DNA of 64,000 bases from JANNBN01 sp031430595 (GTDB lineage: Bacteria > Actinomycetota > Acidimicrobiia > Acidimicrobiales > JANYDT01). This document shows, one piece after another, positions 49,814-60,044 of this stretch. Below the pieces are notes generated by a model. The model did not search any database. It had not been told where the DNA came from and was given only the letters and a program-made list of their open reading frames with translations. The stretch lies in NCBI GenBank assembly GCA_031430595.1, contig JANPBU010000028.1, forward strand, positions 139,137 through 203,136, written 5' to 3'. The position numbers were made by a program, and so were the translations under genes. The stretch's first letter is position 1, and each line of letters starts with the position of its first letter.

Positions 49814-52800
49814 TTAGTTCGGCGGCGTGAGCGCAGCAATAGCTTTCAACACACGAACATCGCTCACCGGCCCGTTGGTTCCTAGCTGTTGGGCGAACAG
49901 CCCGACGCGTAGTTCCTCAATCATCCAACGAACATCACCTACATCGGCAGTGATCTGGTCAGGTGTCAGCGACAGCAACAAGGCCTCATAGCGCCGCTCC
50001 AGGTTTCGTATTTTTGCTGCACGTTCTTGATCTCTCACAACGCCCGCAGGAAGTAGCTCGATGCGTCTTTCAGCAGCCTTGAGGTAGCGCTCGATATCGG
50101 CGAGGCGCCCCGGTCCACTGATGGTCACAAACCCTTGCTGCACCAGGCGATCTACTTGAATACCGACGTCTGCAACCGCTGAAATGCACGAGGCATGTGT
50201 AAGTGCACTGAGTTGTAATTCAATCTTGCCGGCGCTGGTGTAGATGCGTCCAGCCGTTCGGCCTATTTCGAGGGCAGTATCGAGAAGATCAGCGCGCACA
50301 GTATCTCGAAGTTTCTTGAAGCCTTCTTCCGACCAGGCAGAGCCACCGTTCTGAATGATCAACAGGTCGAGCGCAGCAGCGACGCAGTCATCGAGAAGCT
50401 CGGACATACTTCCGTGGCGATTTAACGCTATTGCTAGTTCTGGTGTCGCACCAACGGCACGCAACAATTGTTTCATTGGAAGCGAACTGGTAAGTAACAA
50501 CAATCGCCGGGTACCTAAGGCCATCGCCCGTTGTTGGGCCGAACGGGTTGTGAATACCTTCAACCCGACCGAGGTTTTCTCATCGACCAACGCCGGGTAC
50601 CCCTGAACGGTGACCCCATCGATTGAGGTCGTCAGCATTCGCTGAATCGCTCCAAAGGTCCAGGTTGTTTGTTTGGTTGATTCGACGTGAGGAAACATCG
50701 CACCGACGACAACCCGGGTCTTCGGGCGCAAACGGTCTCGCAATGCACCCAGATCGTTTCCAACTGCGATTGGTTGATCGGCGTTTTCGGCGTGTCGCGA
50801 TTCGATACTGAAATTCAGACGTAGGTAGGCCGGGAGTGCCTCAAGGCGAATGTCCGCGCGGCGAACTTCGAGACCTGTGAGCCAGGTCAGCGCATCGACC
50901 ATTGAATCAACGAACGGCTGATCAAACGGTGCACACTTCGCCAGTAACTGTGGAACTACTTCAGGCGCAGGGCCAAGCTCTTTGCGAAGATCCTTGGGAA
51001 GGTTACGAACAACACTGGCGAGTAATTCAGCCCGAAAGCCCGGGATATGCCACTCGAAATCGAACGTACGTAAACGTTCAAGAACGGGAAGCGTGATGTG
51101 AACCGTGACACCGTCTTGGTCGTGGCTAGGGGAGTGCCGGTAAGAAACGGGAAGCCGAATTTCGCCTTGAACCCATTCGTCTGGGTAGTCAACGAGCCTG
51201 ACCGGTGTCGCACCTGGTCGCTGAACGTCTTCAATCTTGAAGGTCAACAGGTCGGGGTTGGCAGCTCGAGCTTGCTTCCACCATCGATCGAAATGTCGAG
51301 CCGAAACCACCTCGGCGGGGATTCGGTTTTCAAAAAGATCGAACATGGCGTCATCATCAACGATGAGGTCATCACGGCGTGCCCGCGCGGCAAGGTCGGC
51401 GAGTGCGGCAGCCATTGTTTGGTTTTCTTCGACGAACCCGTGATGAGTTTCCCAATCGTGCTCGACGAGTGCATGGCGAATGAAAAGTTCACGGGCAAGC
51501 GGGGCATTTAGTTTGGAAAGCAGCACCCGCCGGTTGCGAACTATCGGCAAACCGTAGAGCGTCACGTTTTCGCTGATGACCGCAGAGCCTTGATGCGCAT
51601 CCCATTTTGGTTCGGCATAGTTGCGTTGGCACAGGTGTGCACCGATGTCTTCGACCCACGATGGTTGAATCATCGCGACCGATCGGGCCCAAAGGCGATT
51701 CGTTTCAACCAGTTCGCCAGCCATCACCCAAGCTGGGTTTCGGCGGGTAAGCGACGACCCTGGCGCGATAGCGAATCGGGCGTCGCGAGCACCGATGTAT
51801 TCAGATTTTGTTGGCCTCTTCGCTTCGGGCTTTCCTTTGGCGCTCGGTTTTTTGTTAGTCGGGTTCTTTTCTTCTTCGCGCATACCAAGTTGCGATAACA
51901 GCCCCGACAATAGTGACTGGTGGATGTGGTCGTGATGTGCGCCACCTGCCGACATCGATATACCTACGGTGTTAAGTGTCTGGCGTAGTTGTGCGTGAAC
52001 GTCTTGCCATTCGCGGATTCGCAAAAAGTTGAGGTACTCGGCCTTACATTTGCGACGGAACTGATTTTTGGTGAGTTCCTTTTGTTGCACCTTGAGGTAG
52101 GCCCAGATGTTTAGCCAAGCAACAAAATCAGAGTCGTCGTCGCTGAAGCGCTTGTGTGACTCTTGGGCTTGCTGTTGCTTTTCCTTCGGTCGTTCACGTG
52201 GATCTTGGATACTCAGCGCGCTGGCAATGATGAGAACCTCTTTTACGCAGCCAAGCCGGTTTGCCTCAATAATCATCCGCCCCAGCCGCGGGTCAATCGG
52301 TAGTTGAGCAAGGCGTCGACCCAGTGGGGTCAGCCGTTTATCTGCGTCATTTTCTTTTGGAACGAACGCTCCAAGTTCTTCAAGTAGCGCAACTCCGTCC
52401 CTAATCGCCGATCGATCGGGTGGGTCAACGAATGGAAATTTGGCGACATCACCTAACTGAATCGCCGACATTTGAAGCAACACAGAAGCAAGGTTGGTTC
52501 GAAGAATTTCCGGTTCGGTAAATTCGGTGCGCGAGTCAAAGTCCTCGGGGCCGTAAAGGCGGATCGCGATACCGGGCGCGACTCTGCCGCACCGTCCCGA
52601 GCGTTGGTTCGCCGACGCCTGAGAAATAGGCTCAATTGGAAGCCGTTGCACTTTAAGACGGCGGCTAAAGCGTGAAATGCGTGCGGTTCCGGTGTCGATC
52701 ACATACCGAATCCCCGGAACTGTGAGCGAGGTCTCTGCCACGTTTGTAGACAGCACTACTCGCCGACCTTTGTGCGGTTCAAAAACTCGGTGTTGATCGG

Positions 52801-53827
52801 CCGAAGAGAGGCGCGCATACAAAGGGAGCACTTCGAAGCGACCGGCGGATTGATCAGCAAGTGCGTCCGCGGTATCAATAATTTCGCGTTCACCAGAAAG
52901 GAACACCAGAATGTCTCCGGGCCCTTCTCGGCAGAGTTCGTCTACCGCGTCGGCGATGGCCTGGCCCTGATCGCGTTCGTCCCCAATGTCGGCTTCGGCG
53001 TGATCGCCGAAGGGTTGGTACCTGAGTTCAACTGGGAAGGTTCGACCCGTCACCTCAATAATTGGTGCAGGTACACCGTTGGTGGCGAAGTGGTCGGAAA
53101 AGCGTTGTGTATCGATAGTCGCCGAGGTGACAATCAATTGAAGGTCTGGTCGGCGACCCCGTAACTGACTGAGGTAACCAAGCAGAAAATCGATATTCAG
53201 GCTGCGCTCATGGGCTTCATCGATGATGATCGCGTCGTATGCGAGCAAGTCTTTGTCGCGCTGCAATTCGGCCAACAGAATTCCGTCGGTCATGACCTTG
53301 ATGAGCGTTTGATCGGTGACTCGGTCGGTGAATCGAACTGCGTAGCCAACCGCCGCACCCACGGTTGTTCCCAGCTCTTCGGCCACCCGTTCGGCAATGG
53401 TTCTAGCTGCCAAGCGTCGAGGTTGGGTATGGCCAATCATTCCCTTCACCCCTCGGCCAGCTTCAAGTAAGAGCTTGGGAAGTTGTGTGCTTTTCCCTGA
53501 CCCTGTCTCACCAGCCACAATGACGACCGGTGAGTTTCTGAGAATGTCCAACATCTCGTGGCGGCGAAGTGAAACAGGCAGCTGTTCGGGGTAGCTAATC
53601 AGAGGAATAGCGGTGCTTCGCCGAGCAACCCGAGCTTCAGCTTCAACTATCGCTCGAAGAACTGATTCCGTCGTGACAGGTGGGCGGCCCTTTGTTCGAT
53701 GGGAAGGCTTCGGCGATTGGCGAACCTGGCCCAAGCCTGAAAGCTGACGGCGAATTCGATCTTGGTCGCGCAGCATCAACCCGTCGCAGCGGGTGGTCAA
53801 CGCGTCAAGGTTGTGGTGCTCTGACAT
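49814..53827 (-). CDS. hrpA: DEAH-box ATP-dependent RNA helicase HrpA
   Basis: About 1337 residues. Motifs, numbered from the upstream start at 53890: Walker A GETGSGKS at 127-134, DEAH at 225-228, SATID, and motif VI QRSGRCGRVAPG. These are followed by the ratchet/OB region and the long C-terminal DUF3418 domain of HrpA (ending VGDVRWMIEELRVGLFAQQL). Full length for the family. The ATG at 53827 (MSEHHNLDAL) or the one at 53890 may be used. It is divergent from znuA, and its 5' end is close to the Zur-like box. Confidence 0.93.
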   Translation of the reverse strand: MSEHHNLDALTTRCDGLMLRDQDRIRRQLSGLGQVRQSPKPSHRTKGRPPVTTESVLRAIVEAEARVARRSTAIPLISYPEQLPVSLRRHEMLDILRNSPVVIVAGETGSGKSTQLPKLLLEAGRGVKGMIGHTQPRRLAARTIAERVAEELGTTVGAAVGYAVRFTDRVTDQTLIKVMTDGILLAELQRDKDLLAYDAIIIDEAHERSLNIDFLLGYLSQLRGRRPDLQLIVTSATIDTQRFSDHFATNGVPAPIIEVTGRTFPVELRYQPFGDHAEADIGDERDQGQAIADAVDELCREGPGDILVFLSGEREIIDTADALADQSAGRFEVLPLYARLSSADQHRVFEPHKGRRVVLSTNVAETSLTVPGIRYVIDTGTARISRFSRRLKVQRLPIEPISQASANQRSGRCGRVAPGIAIRLYGPEDFDSRTEFTEPEILRTNLASVLLQMSAIQLGDVAKFPFVDPPDRSAIRDGVALLEELGAFVPKENDADKRLTPLGRRLAQLPIDPRLGRMIIEANRLGCVKEVLIIASALSIQDPRERPKEKQQQAQESHKRFSDDDSDFVAWLNIWAYLKVQQKELTKNQFRRKCKAEYLNFLRIREWQDVHAQLRQTLNTVGISMSAGGAHHDHIHQSLLSGLLSQLGMREEEKNPTNKKPSAKGKPEAKRPTKSEYIGARDARFAIAPGSSLTRRNPAWVMAGELVETNRLWARSVAMIQPSWVEDIGAHLCQRNYAEPKWDAHQGSAVISENVTLYGLPIVRNRRVLLSKLNAPLARELFIRHALVEHDWETHHGFVEENQTMAAALADLAARARRDDLIVDDDAMFDLFENRIPAEVVSARHFDRWWKQARAANPDLLTFKIEDVQRPGATPVRLVDYPDEWVQGEIRLPVSYRHSPSHDQDGVTVHITLPVLERLRTFDFEWHIPGFRAELLASVVRNLPKDLRKELGPAPEVVPQLLAKCAPFDQPFVDSMVDALTWLTGLEVRRADIRLEALPAYLRLNFSIESRHAENADQPIAVGNDLGALRDRLRPKTRVVVGAMFPHVESTKQTTWTFGAIQRMLTTSIDGVTVQGYPALVDEKTSVGLKVFTTRSAQQRAMALGTRRLLLLTSSLPMKQLLRAVGATPELAIALNRHGSMSELLDDCVAAALDLLIIQNGGSAWSEEGFKKLRDTVRADLLDTALEIGRTAGRIYTSAGKIELQLSALTHASCISAVADVGIQVDRLVQQGFVTISGPGRLADIERYLKAAERRIELLPAGVVRDQERAAKIRNLERRYEALLLSLTPDQITADVGDVRWMIEELRVGLFAQQLGTNGPVSDVRVLKAIAALTPPN

Positions 53828-53902
53828 CGGTACAAAGAGTTTGGCCGCCAAATTGGTGGTTCGGTGACCATTTTCAGAAGCGAACCGCATTGCTATTGAT
53901 TA

Positions 53903-53917
53903 TGAGAACGATTCTAT
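53903..53917. promoter_or_regulatory. Zur-like operator before znuA
   Basis: TGAGAACGATTCTATG has the inverted arms AGAA (53905-53908) and TTCT (53912-53915) around CGA, similar to the AT-rich Fur/Zur box. It lies about 17 bases before the znuA start, as expected for a zinc-dependent repressor. Confidence 0.5.
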
Positions 53918-53932
53918 GTTAGGTTCTCCCGA

Positions 53933-54847
53933 ATGAAATTGAAGCGAGCAGCTTTGACTGTCGTGGCAGCTGTCCTCACCGGAGCTGTCTTAACCGGGTG
54001 TAGTTCCGAAGCTGTGCCGGAACAACGAACCTCAGAAAGCGGTCGGCCGCTGAAAGTTGTCGCTGCCTTCGGTCCGCTTGCAGAAATGGTTTCCTTTGTA
54101 GGGGGTCCGTTTGTGAAGGTGACCAATTTGACCGGTGTGGGAATTGAGCCCCACGACCTGGAGTTGAGCGGCGACCAAATTGACATGGTGCTCGATGCTG
54201 ATCTTGTCGTGTTTGTGGGGAGCTCATTTCAACCATCGCTTACGAAAGCCCTAACAGGCAGGGCAAAAGCGTCAACCGATGTACTCAAATCGATAAAAAC
54301 ACTTACAAGTGAGGAGTACCAAATCGACCCACACTTTTGGCTTGATCCGCTCCGGTTCGGCGAAGCTGGCGCTTCAGTGGCAAAAGAGTTATCCGTTCTT
54401 GACCCGGAGCACGCCGTTGAGTACCAAGCGAACGTAAAGCAATATTCGAAAACGATGGCTGACCTGAATAGAGAATTCGTAACCGGGCTTGCGAGCTGCA
54501 GCCGTCGAGAGATTGTGACCGCTCACAGCGCGTTTGGCTACCTCGCCGATCGGTACAACCTCGAACAAATACCAGTTGCCGGAATCTCGCCGGAAGCTGA
54601 GCCCGACGCCCAACGAATGGCTGAGATTGCTGATCTGATTGTCAAAAGGGGTGTAACAACGCTGTTTACCGAGGAATTGGTTTCTCCAAAGGTTGCGCAA
54701 GCGCTGGCGCGTGAAGCGAACGTAAAAACTGAAGTTCTCTCACCAATTGAAGGCTTTACCCCAGACGAGGTCAGTGCCGGCGTCGCTTACGCTGACAAGA
54801 TGCGCTCCAACTTGAAAGCCCTTTCTGGCGCACTCGGCTGTTCGTGA
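53933..54847 (+). CDS. znuA: Zinc/manganese ABC transporter substrate-binding lipoprotein
   Basis: A 304-residue cluster A-I binding protein. The lipoprotein signal ends in the lipobox LTGC (Cys23). Metal ligands are His in GIEPHDLEL, His in IDPHFWLDPL, His in VTAHSAFGYLADRY and an acidic residue in LFTEELVSPKVA. The His-rich loop of typical ZnuA is absent. It binds zinc (or manganese) outside the membrane and delivers it to the ZnuB permease. First gene of the operon behind the Zur-like box. Confidence 0.88.
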   Translation: MKLKRAALTVVAAVLTGAVLTGCSSEAVPEQRTSESGRPLKVVAAFGPLAEMVSFVGGPFVKVTNLTGVGIEPHDLELSGDQIDMVLDADLVVFVGSSFQPSLTKALTGRAKASTDVLKSIKTLTSEEYQIDPHFWLDPLRFGEAGASVAKELSVLDPEHAVEYQANVKQYSKTMADLNREFVTGLASCSRREIVTAHSAFGYLADRYNLEQIPVAGISPEAEPDAQRMAEIADLIVKRGVTTLFTEELVSPKVAQALAREANVKTEVLSPIEGFTPDEVSAGVAYADKMRSNLKALSGALGCS

Positions 54848-55575
54848 GCGAGACACCTTCTCATTCTGAGCTTGTGGCTGGTCGTGATCTCTCATTTGCC
54901 TATGGTGAGCGATTGGTTCTGAAGGGTGTTTCGTTTGGTATCAGTCGTGGTGAGTGTTGTGCGTTGGTTGGTTCGAATGGCAGCGGCAAAACAACATTGG
55001 TTCGGCTGCTGCTTGGCCTGGCACGTTCGGTCAGTGGGTTGGTGTCGATGCCAAGTGGGACCATCAACATTGGCTATGTGCCCCAGCGAACACGACTCGA
55101 TGCTGATGTTCCGGCCACCGTGGCCGAGATTGTTTCAACGGGGCTCCTCGGAAGCGGGCGAATCACGGGGGCTGAACGTGCTCGTCGAGTGAGCGAGGCC
55201 TTGGAAAATGTTCACGTGGCTGATCGAGCCGGAAGTCGTCTTGGTGAACTGTCTGGCGGACAACAACAACGGGTGCTTATTGCCCGCGCCATTGTTCGCC
55301 AACCAGACCTTTTGGTGCTCGATGAGCCGGTTGCCGGCGTAGATGCGGCGTCGCAAACGGCGTTTCACGACATCCTTCAATTTCAACTCGCGAAGGGTAC
55401 GGCGGTGCTTCTTGTTTCGCACGAACTTGGGGCCGTTGCCGACTTACTCGACCGTGTCGTTATTTTGCGCAATCAGGAGGTCGAGTTTGATGGGCCACCC
55501 CACGAACTCTCGCAACGCGGCGTGAGTCTCGGGGTGCACGCCCACGATCTACCCGTTTGGCTTGAGCGAATATGA
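54844..55575 (+). CDS. znuC: Zinc/manganese ABC transporter ATP-binding protein
   Basis: A 243-residue ABC ATPase: Walker A GSNGSGKTTLV, Q-loop PQRTRLD, signature LSGGQQQRVLIARAI, Walker B LLVLDEPVAGVD and the switch histidine in LLVSHELG. It overlaps znuA by 4 bases and znuB by 4 bases, so all three are coupled. It powers uptake of the metal bound by ZnuA. Confidence 0.92.
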   Translation: MSETPSHSELVAGRDLSFAYGERLVLKGVSFGISRGECCALVGSNGSGKTTLVRLLLGLARSVSGLVSMPSGTINIGYVPQRTRLDADVPATVAEIVSTGLLGSGRITGAERARRVSEALENVHVADRAGSRLGELSGGQQQRVLIARAIVRQPDLLVLDEPVAGVDAASQTAFHDILQFQLAKGTAVLLVSHELGAVADLLDRVVILRNQEVEFDGPPHELSQRGVSLGVHAHDLPVWLERI

Positions 55576-56423
55576 TCATTTCGCAGACACTCAGCGTGCT
55601 TGGTATGGGTCTGCCATATCCGTTCGATCGAACGTATATGCGGCTGGCTTTGGTGGCTGGGTTGGCAGTCGGAATCGGTGCACCCCTACTTGGCACCTTT
55701 TTGGTTGAGCGGCGCATGTCATTAATTGGCGACGGTATTGGTCATGTGGCGTTCGCTGGCATCTCGCTGGGGCTGTTCACCGGAACATGGCCCATCGGAG
55801 CTGCGCTGGTCGTATCGGTCGTTGGCGCCGTTGCGCTCGAAATGTTGAGGGGTAGCGGACGCGCCGCAGGCGACCTTGGCTTAGCTGTGTTGCTGTACGC
55901 CGGGGTTGGGGGTGGGGTCGTGCTTGCCGGCGCGGCTGGTTCCTTTAATGCGAGCGTGTTGCAGTATCTATTCGGGTCGCCACTCACGGTCACTCGAAGT
56001 GAGGCACTCACGATGGTCGGGCTGTGTGCCGTAATCGTCGGTGTGATTGGTTGGAAATGGCGAACGTTGCTGGCCGTGGTTGCCGATTCCGACTTTGCCC
56101 GAACGCTCGGCATACCGGTGAGATTCGTTGACTACTCGTTGGCAATTGGAACCGCGTTAGTGATCGTTGCTTCAATGCGAGTGGTTGGGGTGCTTCTCGT
56201 GGGGGCCATGATTGTGTTGCCGGTGGGTGCAGCGCGCCTGTTGGCACCGTCCTTCGTGGCGACCTTGGTGGGGTCAGCCGTCATTGGTTCAGTAATTGTG
56301 ATCGCCGGTTTGTGGACGGCCCGGACGCAGGGTTTGCCGGCGGGAGGCACGATTGTTTGCCTTGGGGTGGTGGCCGTTGGGCTGGCGGCAATACTTTCCG
56401 TCGCGTTAAAGAGGCGTCGGTAG
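55572..56423 (+). CDS. znuB: Zinc/manganese ABC transporter permease
   Basis: A 283-residue ABC-3 permease with about eight helices and the family regions MSLIGDGIGHVAFAGISLGL and VVGVLLVGAMIVLPVGAARLL. It follows znuC by a 4-base overlap. It forms the membrane channel of the zinc importer. Length is normal. Confidence 0.92.
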   Translation: MIISQTLSVLGMGLPYPFDRTYMRLALVAGLAVGIGAPLLGTFLVERRMSLIGDGIGHVAFAGISLGLFTGTWPIGAALVVSVVGAVALEMLRGSGRAAGDLGLAVLLYAGVGGGVVLAGAAGSFNASVLQYLFGSPLTVTRSEALTMVGLCAVIVGVIGWKWRTLLAVVADSDFARTLGIPVRFVDYSLAIGTALVIVASMRVVGVLLVGAMIVLPVGAARLLAPSFVATLVGSAVIGSVIVIAGLWTARTQGLPAGGTIVCLGVVAVGLAAILSVALKRRR

Positions 56424-56501
56424 CCCACCACAAATCAAGTCAGTTGCAGTTCGAAACTGATGAGTTGCTTTTTGCAACTCAGCTACGTAATGTGCAAGGT
56501 G

Positions 56502-57029
56502 ATGGATGCGCAGAATTACGAACTTGCGGGGAAAGATCTTGGCGTGCCTGATTGTTCAATCGAGGCCACGGTCAGCATCATCGGCGATAAGTGGACGCTT
56601 CTCATTCTTCGTGACGCATTTCGAGGTATCCGGCGATTCGACGATCTGCAACGAGACCTCGGAATTGCCAGAAACCTATTGACCGACCGATTGACCCGGT
56701 TGGTTGAGCATGGGGTGCTCGAAAAGGTGCCGTATCAAGAAAAACCGGTTCGTTATGAGTATCGCCTCACCCATAAGGGAATCGAACTTTCTCCTCCGCT
56801 GGTGGCGCTCATGCATTGGGGCGATCGGTGGGTGGTTGGCGATGGACAACCGCCGGTCGTACTCGTACACGACGTCTGCGGAACCCCTGTCCGTCAAGAA
56901 TTCGTTTGTGACACGTGCGCTTCGGAAGTGACACCTCTGCAGCTACGAAGCCGTCACCCCGTTGCACCCGCTACGCCAGACCTGCCTGATTCGACTGACC
57001 CTGTAAAGGTATCGTATGCACACCGATGA
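56502..57029 (+). CDS. HxlR-type transcriptional regulator
   Basis: A 175-residue protein. The winged helix has CSIEATVSIIGDKWTLLILR, RDAFRGIRRFDDLQRDLGIA and RYEYRLTHKGIELSPPLVAL, typical of HxlR. The C-terminal extension has CGTPVRQEFVCDTC, a possible metal or redox site with Cys pairs. The ATG at 56502 is preferred (AAGGTG just upstream). It overlaps fbiC by 14 bases. It may control fbiC and the riboflavin genes. Confidence 0.85.
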   Translation: MDAQNYELAGKDLGVPDCSIEATVSIIGDKWTLLILRDAFRGIRRFDDLQRDLGIARNLLTDRLTRLVEHGVLEKVPYQEKPVRYEYRLTHKGIELSPPLVALMHWGDRWVVGDGQPPVVLVHDVCGTPVRQEFVCDTCASEVTPLQLRSRHPVAPATPDLPDSTDPVKVSYAHR

Positions 57030-59391
57030 ACTGCTTTCCCTTGATCAAGGTTTACTGATGAAACGAGCCGCGGCTGTTCGTGATGCGGCCTTCGGAACCC
57101 GGGTTACGTATTCGCCAAAGGTATTCATTCCATTAACCAGGTTGTGTAACTCAACGTGTGGTTACTGTACGTTTGCTCAAGCCCCGGCAAATGTCGACTC
57201 ACCGTACATGTCACTCGAACAGGTCATTGAAGTCGCGCGAGCCGGTGCTCGTCAGGGTTGTCATGAAGCCCTGTTTACGCTGGGTGAGCGGCCAGAAGAT
57301 CGTTATGAAGTAGCCCGCAACTGGCTCCGGTCAAACGGCTACGACTCGACTGTGCACTATGTAGCTGAGGCTGCCAAAGCTGTTCTCAAAGAAACGGGTT
57401 TGTTGCCGCACGCGAACTGTGGTGCGTTATCGATGAATGAATTGGTGCAGTTGCGGCCCTACAGCGCCTCGCAAGGGATGATGCTTGAGTCGCTGAACGC
57501 GAACCTTGAGTGCCATCGTTTGGCCCCCGACAAAAAACCGGCGCGTCGACTCGCCACCCTCGAAGCAGCTGGCGAGTTGCAGATCCCGTTCACCACCGGA
57601 ATCTTGGTTGGAATTGGTGAGTCAAGGGTTGATCGCATCGAAGCTTTACAAGCCATTGTTGATTCACATGCCCGCCATGGTCATGTGCAAGAAGTAATTG
57701 TGCAGAACTTTGTTCCGAAAGAACGCACGTTAATGCGAAACGCTCAAGCGTGCCCAAGCGATGAAGAGTTGTGGACGCTGGCCGTGGCACGGATCATGCT
57801 TCCGACGTCAGTACATCTTCAGGCTCCACCGAACCTGACCGATGATTTCGGTTCGCTGCTTGATGCGGGTATCGACGACTGGGGTGGCGTTTCGCCGGTG
57901 ACCGCAGATCACGTCAATCCTGAACGGCCGTGGCCCGCAGTTGAGCGCCTACGAGAAGTTACCGAATCAAGAGGTTTCTCGTTGGCCTCGCGGCTTACCG
58001 TTTACCCCGAATTCGCAGCAGAGCCCAAACGTTGGTGCGACCCCGGTTTGGTCTTTTCTGTCATGGATCGGTCGGATTCTGAATACATGGGCCGAGATGA
58101 CCCCGGTTCGTTTTTCCCTGAAAAGGTAAGCCATTTCGTTGACACAGCCGACGGGGCAGAAGTGGTGCTCATCGGTGATCGCTCGACTGCTTGGTACTCG
58201 GGGGCATCGACCGACCCGGCCATGTTGGTCATCACGCCCTCACGTCGGGTTGGCGGGGCTATTCGAGAGGTGCTCGACGCTGTAGTCGCCGGTGAAGTAC
58301 CCGGTCAAAACGAGTTGGAAGCGCTGTTTGCGGCCCGCGGTGCCGAGGTTGAAGCTGTAGCTGAGGTTGCCGACTATCTACGTACGCAGATTGTCGGTGA
58401 ACACATCACATGGGTACACAATCGAAACATCAACTACACCAACGTGTGCACCTTCAAGTGCAAGTTCTGTGGTTTTTCAAAAGGGCCGTTGTCACTCAAC
58501 CTGCGTGGCAAGCCGTACTTGTTGACCCTCGAAGACGTCGCCGATCGAGTCCGCGAGGCTTGGCAACTTGGGGCAACTGAAGTCACACTTCAAGGTGGAA
58601 TCCACCCTGACTTTGACGGCGAGTATTACCTCGATGTGTGTCGGGCCGTGAAAGAAGCTGCGCCCGATATCCATGTGCACGGTTTCACTGCGCTAGAAGT
58701 CACTGAAGGCGCTAGGCGCAGCAGCGAAGACCTTGAAACCTACCTTCGACGCCTCAAAGATGCGGGCTTACGATCGTTGCCTGGCACCGCAGCCGAAATT
58801 CTTGACGACGATATTCGGGCCATTTTGTGCCCCGACAAGATCAACACTCAACAGTGGCTTGACTGTCACGAGATCGCGCACAACGTGGGGCTCGGCTCGA
58901 ACGTAACGATCATGCACGGGTCGGTTGAACAACCAGAGCATTGGGCTCGTCATATGATCCGGACCCGTGACGTTCAGGCGAGAACGGGTGGGTTCACCGA
59001 ATTCATTCCGCTTCCGTTTGTACACATGGCTTCACCCATTTACCTCCAACGCAAATCACGTCGAGGGCCTACGTTTCGCGAAGTTGTGTTGATGCACGCA
59101 GTTGGAAGAATTGCTTACGCAAACGGCCCCGGTCGCATCACAAACGTTCAGGCCAGCTGGGTCAAGATTGGCGTGGAAGGCGTACGTCAGTTGCTTCGGG
59201 CAGGGGTGAATGACCTCGGCGGAACACTCATGAACGAGAACATCTCACGAGCAGCAGGAGCGACGCACGGCCAAGGAAAAACCCCGATCGAAATCGCCGA
59301 ACTCGTCGCGCCTCTAACAGATCGTGTGTTGAAGCAACGAACGACCCTGTACGGCGAGTTTCCGGTGTTGCAACCTGTGCCGGTAGCCTGA
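57016..59391 (+). CDS. fbiC: FO synthase (fused CofG-CofH), F420 biosynthesis
   Basis: A 791-residue fusion of two radical SAM enzymes. The CofG half has Cys44, Cys48 and Cys51 (LCNSTCGYCTFA). The CofH half has Cys478, Cys482 and Cys485 (VCTFKCKFCGFS). The halves make FO from tyrosine and 5-amino-6-ribitylamino-uracil, an intermediate of riboflavin synthesis. The fused form is typical of Actinobacteria. The ATG follows AAAGG by 7 bases. The riboflavin genes begin 5 bases later, which fits the shared intermediate. Confidence 0.95.
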   Translation: MHTDELLSLDQGLLMKRAAAVRDAAFGTRVTYSPKVFIPLTRLCNSTCGYCTFAQAPANVDSPYMSLEQVIEVARAGARQGCHEALFTLGERPEDRYEVARNWLRSNGYDSTVHYVAEAAKAVLKETGLLPHANCGALSMNELVQLRPYSASQGMMLESLNANLECHRLAPDKKPARRLATLEAAGELQIPFTTGILVGIGESRVDRIEALQAIVDSHARHGHVQEVIVQNFVPKERTLMRNAQACPSDEELWTLAVARIMLPTSVHLQAPPNLTDDFGSLLDAGIDDWGGVSPVTADHVNPERPWPAVERLREVTESRGFSLASRLTVYPEFAAEPKRWCDPGLVFSVMDRSDSEYMGRDDPGSFFPEKVSHFVDTADGAEVVLIGDRSTAWYSGASTDPAMLVITPSRRVGGAIREVLDAVVAGEVPGQNELEALFAARGAEVEAVAEVADYLRTQIVGEHITWVHNRNINYTNVCTFKCKFCGFSKGPLSLNLRGKPYLLTLEDVADRVREAWQLGATEVTLQGGIHPDFDGEYYLDVCRAVKEAAPDIHVHGFTALEVTEGARRSSEDLETYLRRLKDAGLRSLPGTAAEILDDDIRAILCPDKINTQQWLDCHEIAHNVGLGSNVTIMHGSVEQPEHWARHMIRTRDVQARTGGFTEFIPLPFVHMASPIYLQRKSRRGPTFREVVLMHAVGRIAYANGPGRITNVQASWVKIGVEGVRQLLRAGVNDLGGTLMNENISRAAGATHGQGKTPIEIAELVAPLTDRVLKQRTTLYGEFPVLQPVPVA

Positions 59392-59396
59392 TCAAC

Positions 59397-60038
59397 ATGT
59401 TTACGGGCATTGTGGAAGAAATCGGTTCGGTCATTGAACGCACAGATACCAGCGGCGGAGCAACGTTTCGATTCAAAGCATCGGTCGTGCTCGAAGATGT
59501 CGAACTGGGCGCGTCTATTGCAGTGAATGGATGTTGCCTCACCGTGACTGATTGGAACGCTGCTGATGGTTGGTGGCGGGCCGATGCGGTGCAGGAAACC
59601 CTCGACAGAACGAATTTGGCCGAGGTTGTCGTCGGCGACACCGTCAATTTGGAACGCCCGGTGCGGTTAGCCGATCGCCTCGGCGGCCATCTAGTGCAGG
59701 GTCACGTCGACGCAGTGGGTGAGATCGTTACCCCTGCCCCAAATCTTCAAATTCGTGTTCCGAAGGATCTCACCCGGTACATTGTCGAAAAGGGTTCGAT
59801 CACGGTCGACGGATGCAGTCTCACGGTTGTTAAACCCCTCGAAGACGGCTTTACGATCGCCATCATTCCGCATACCCAGGAAGTCACGAGCCTCGGACGC
59901 AAAGGTGTTGGTAGTCGCGTCAATATCGAGGTCGACGTGATGGCCAAGTACGCCGAAAGACTGCTGGCATTTGCTGGTGTCAACCCAACCACCGATTCAC
60001 CATCGGTTCTTAATCCAGTTTCACAAGACGGGGAGTAA
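59397..60038 (+). CDS. ribE: Riboflavin synthase alpha subunit
   Basis: A 213-residue protein of two similar barrels. It starts MFTGIVEEIGSVIE, then GASIAVNGCCLTVTDW and LGGHLVQGHVDAVGEI, and in the second half GSITVDGCSLTVVK and IIPHTQEVTSLG. It dismutates two 6,7-dimethyl-8-ribityllumazines to riboflavin. It is 5 bases after fbiC and 6 before ribBA. Confidence 0.93.
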   Translation: MFTGIVEEIGSVIERTDTSGGATFRFKASVVLEDVELGASIAVNGCCLTVTDWNAADGWWRADAVQETLDRTNLAEVVVGDTVNLERPVRLADRLGGHLVQGHVDAVGEIVTPAPNLQIRVPKDLTRYIVEKGSITVDGCSLTVVKPLEDGFTIAIIPHTQEVTSLGRKGVGSRVNIEVDVMAKYAERLLAFAGVNPTTDSPSVLNPVSQDGE

Positions 60039-60044
60039 GCCGCC

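Noticed and set aside
56424..56501. FMN riboswitch before the fbiC-rib operon
   Set aside because: The gap is too short and no RFN-like paired elements are visible.
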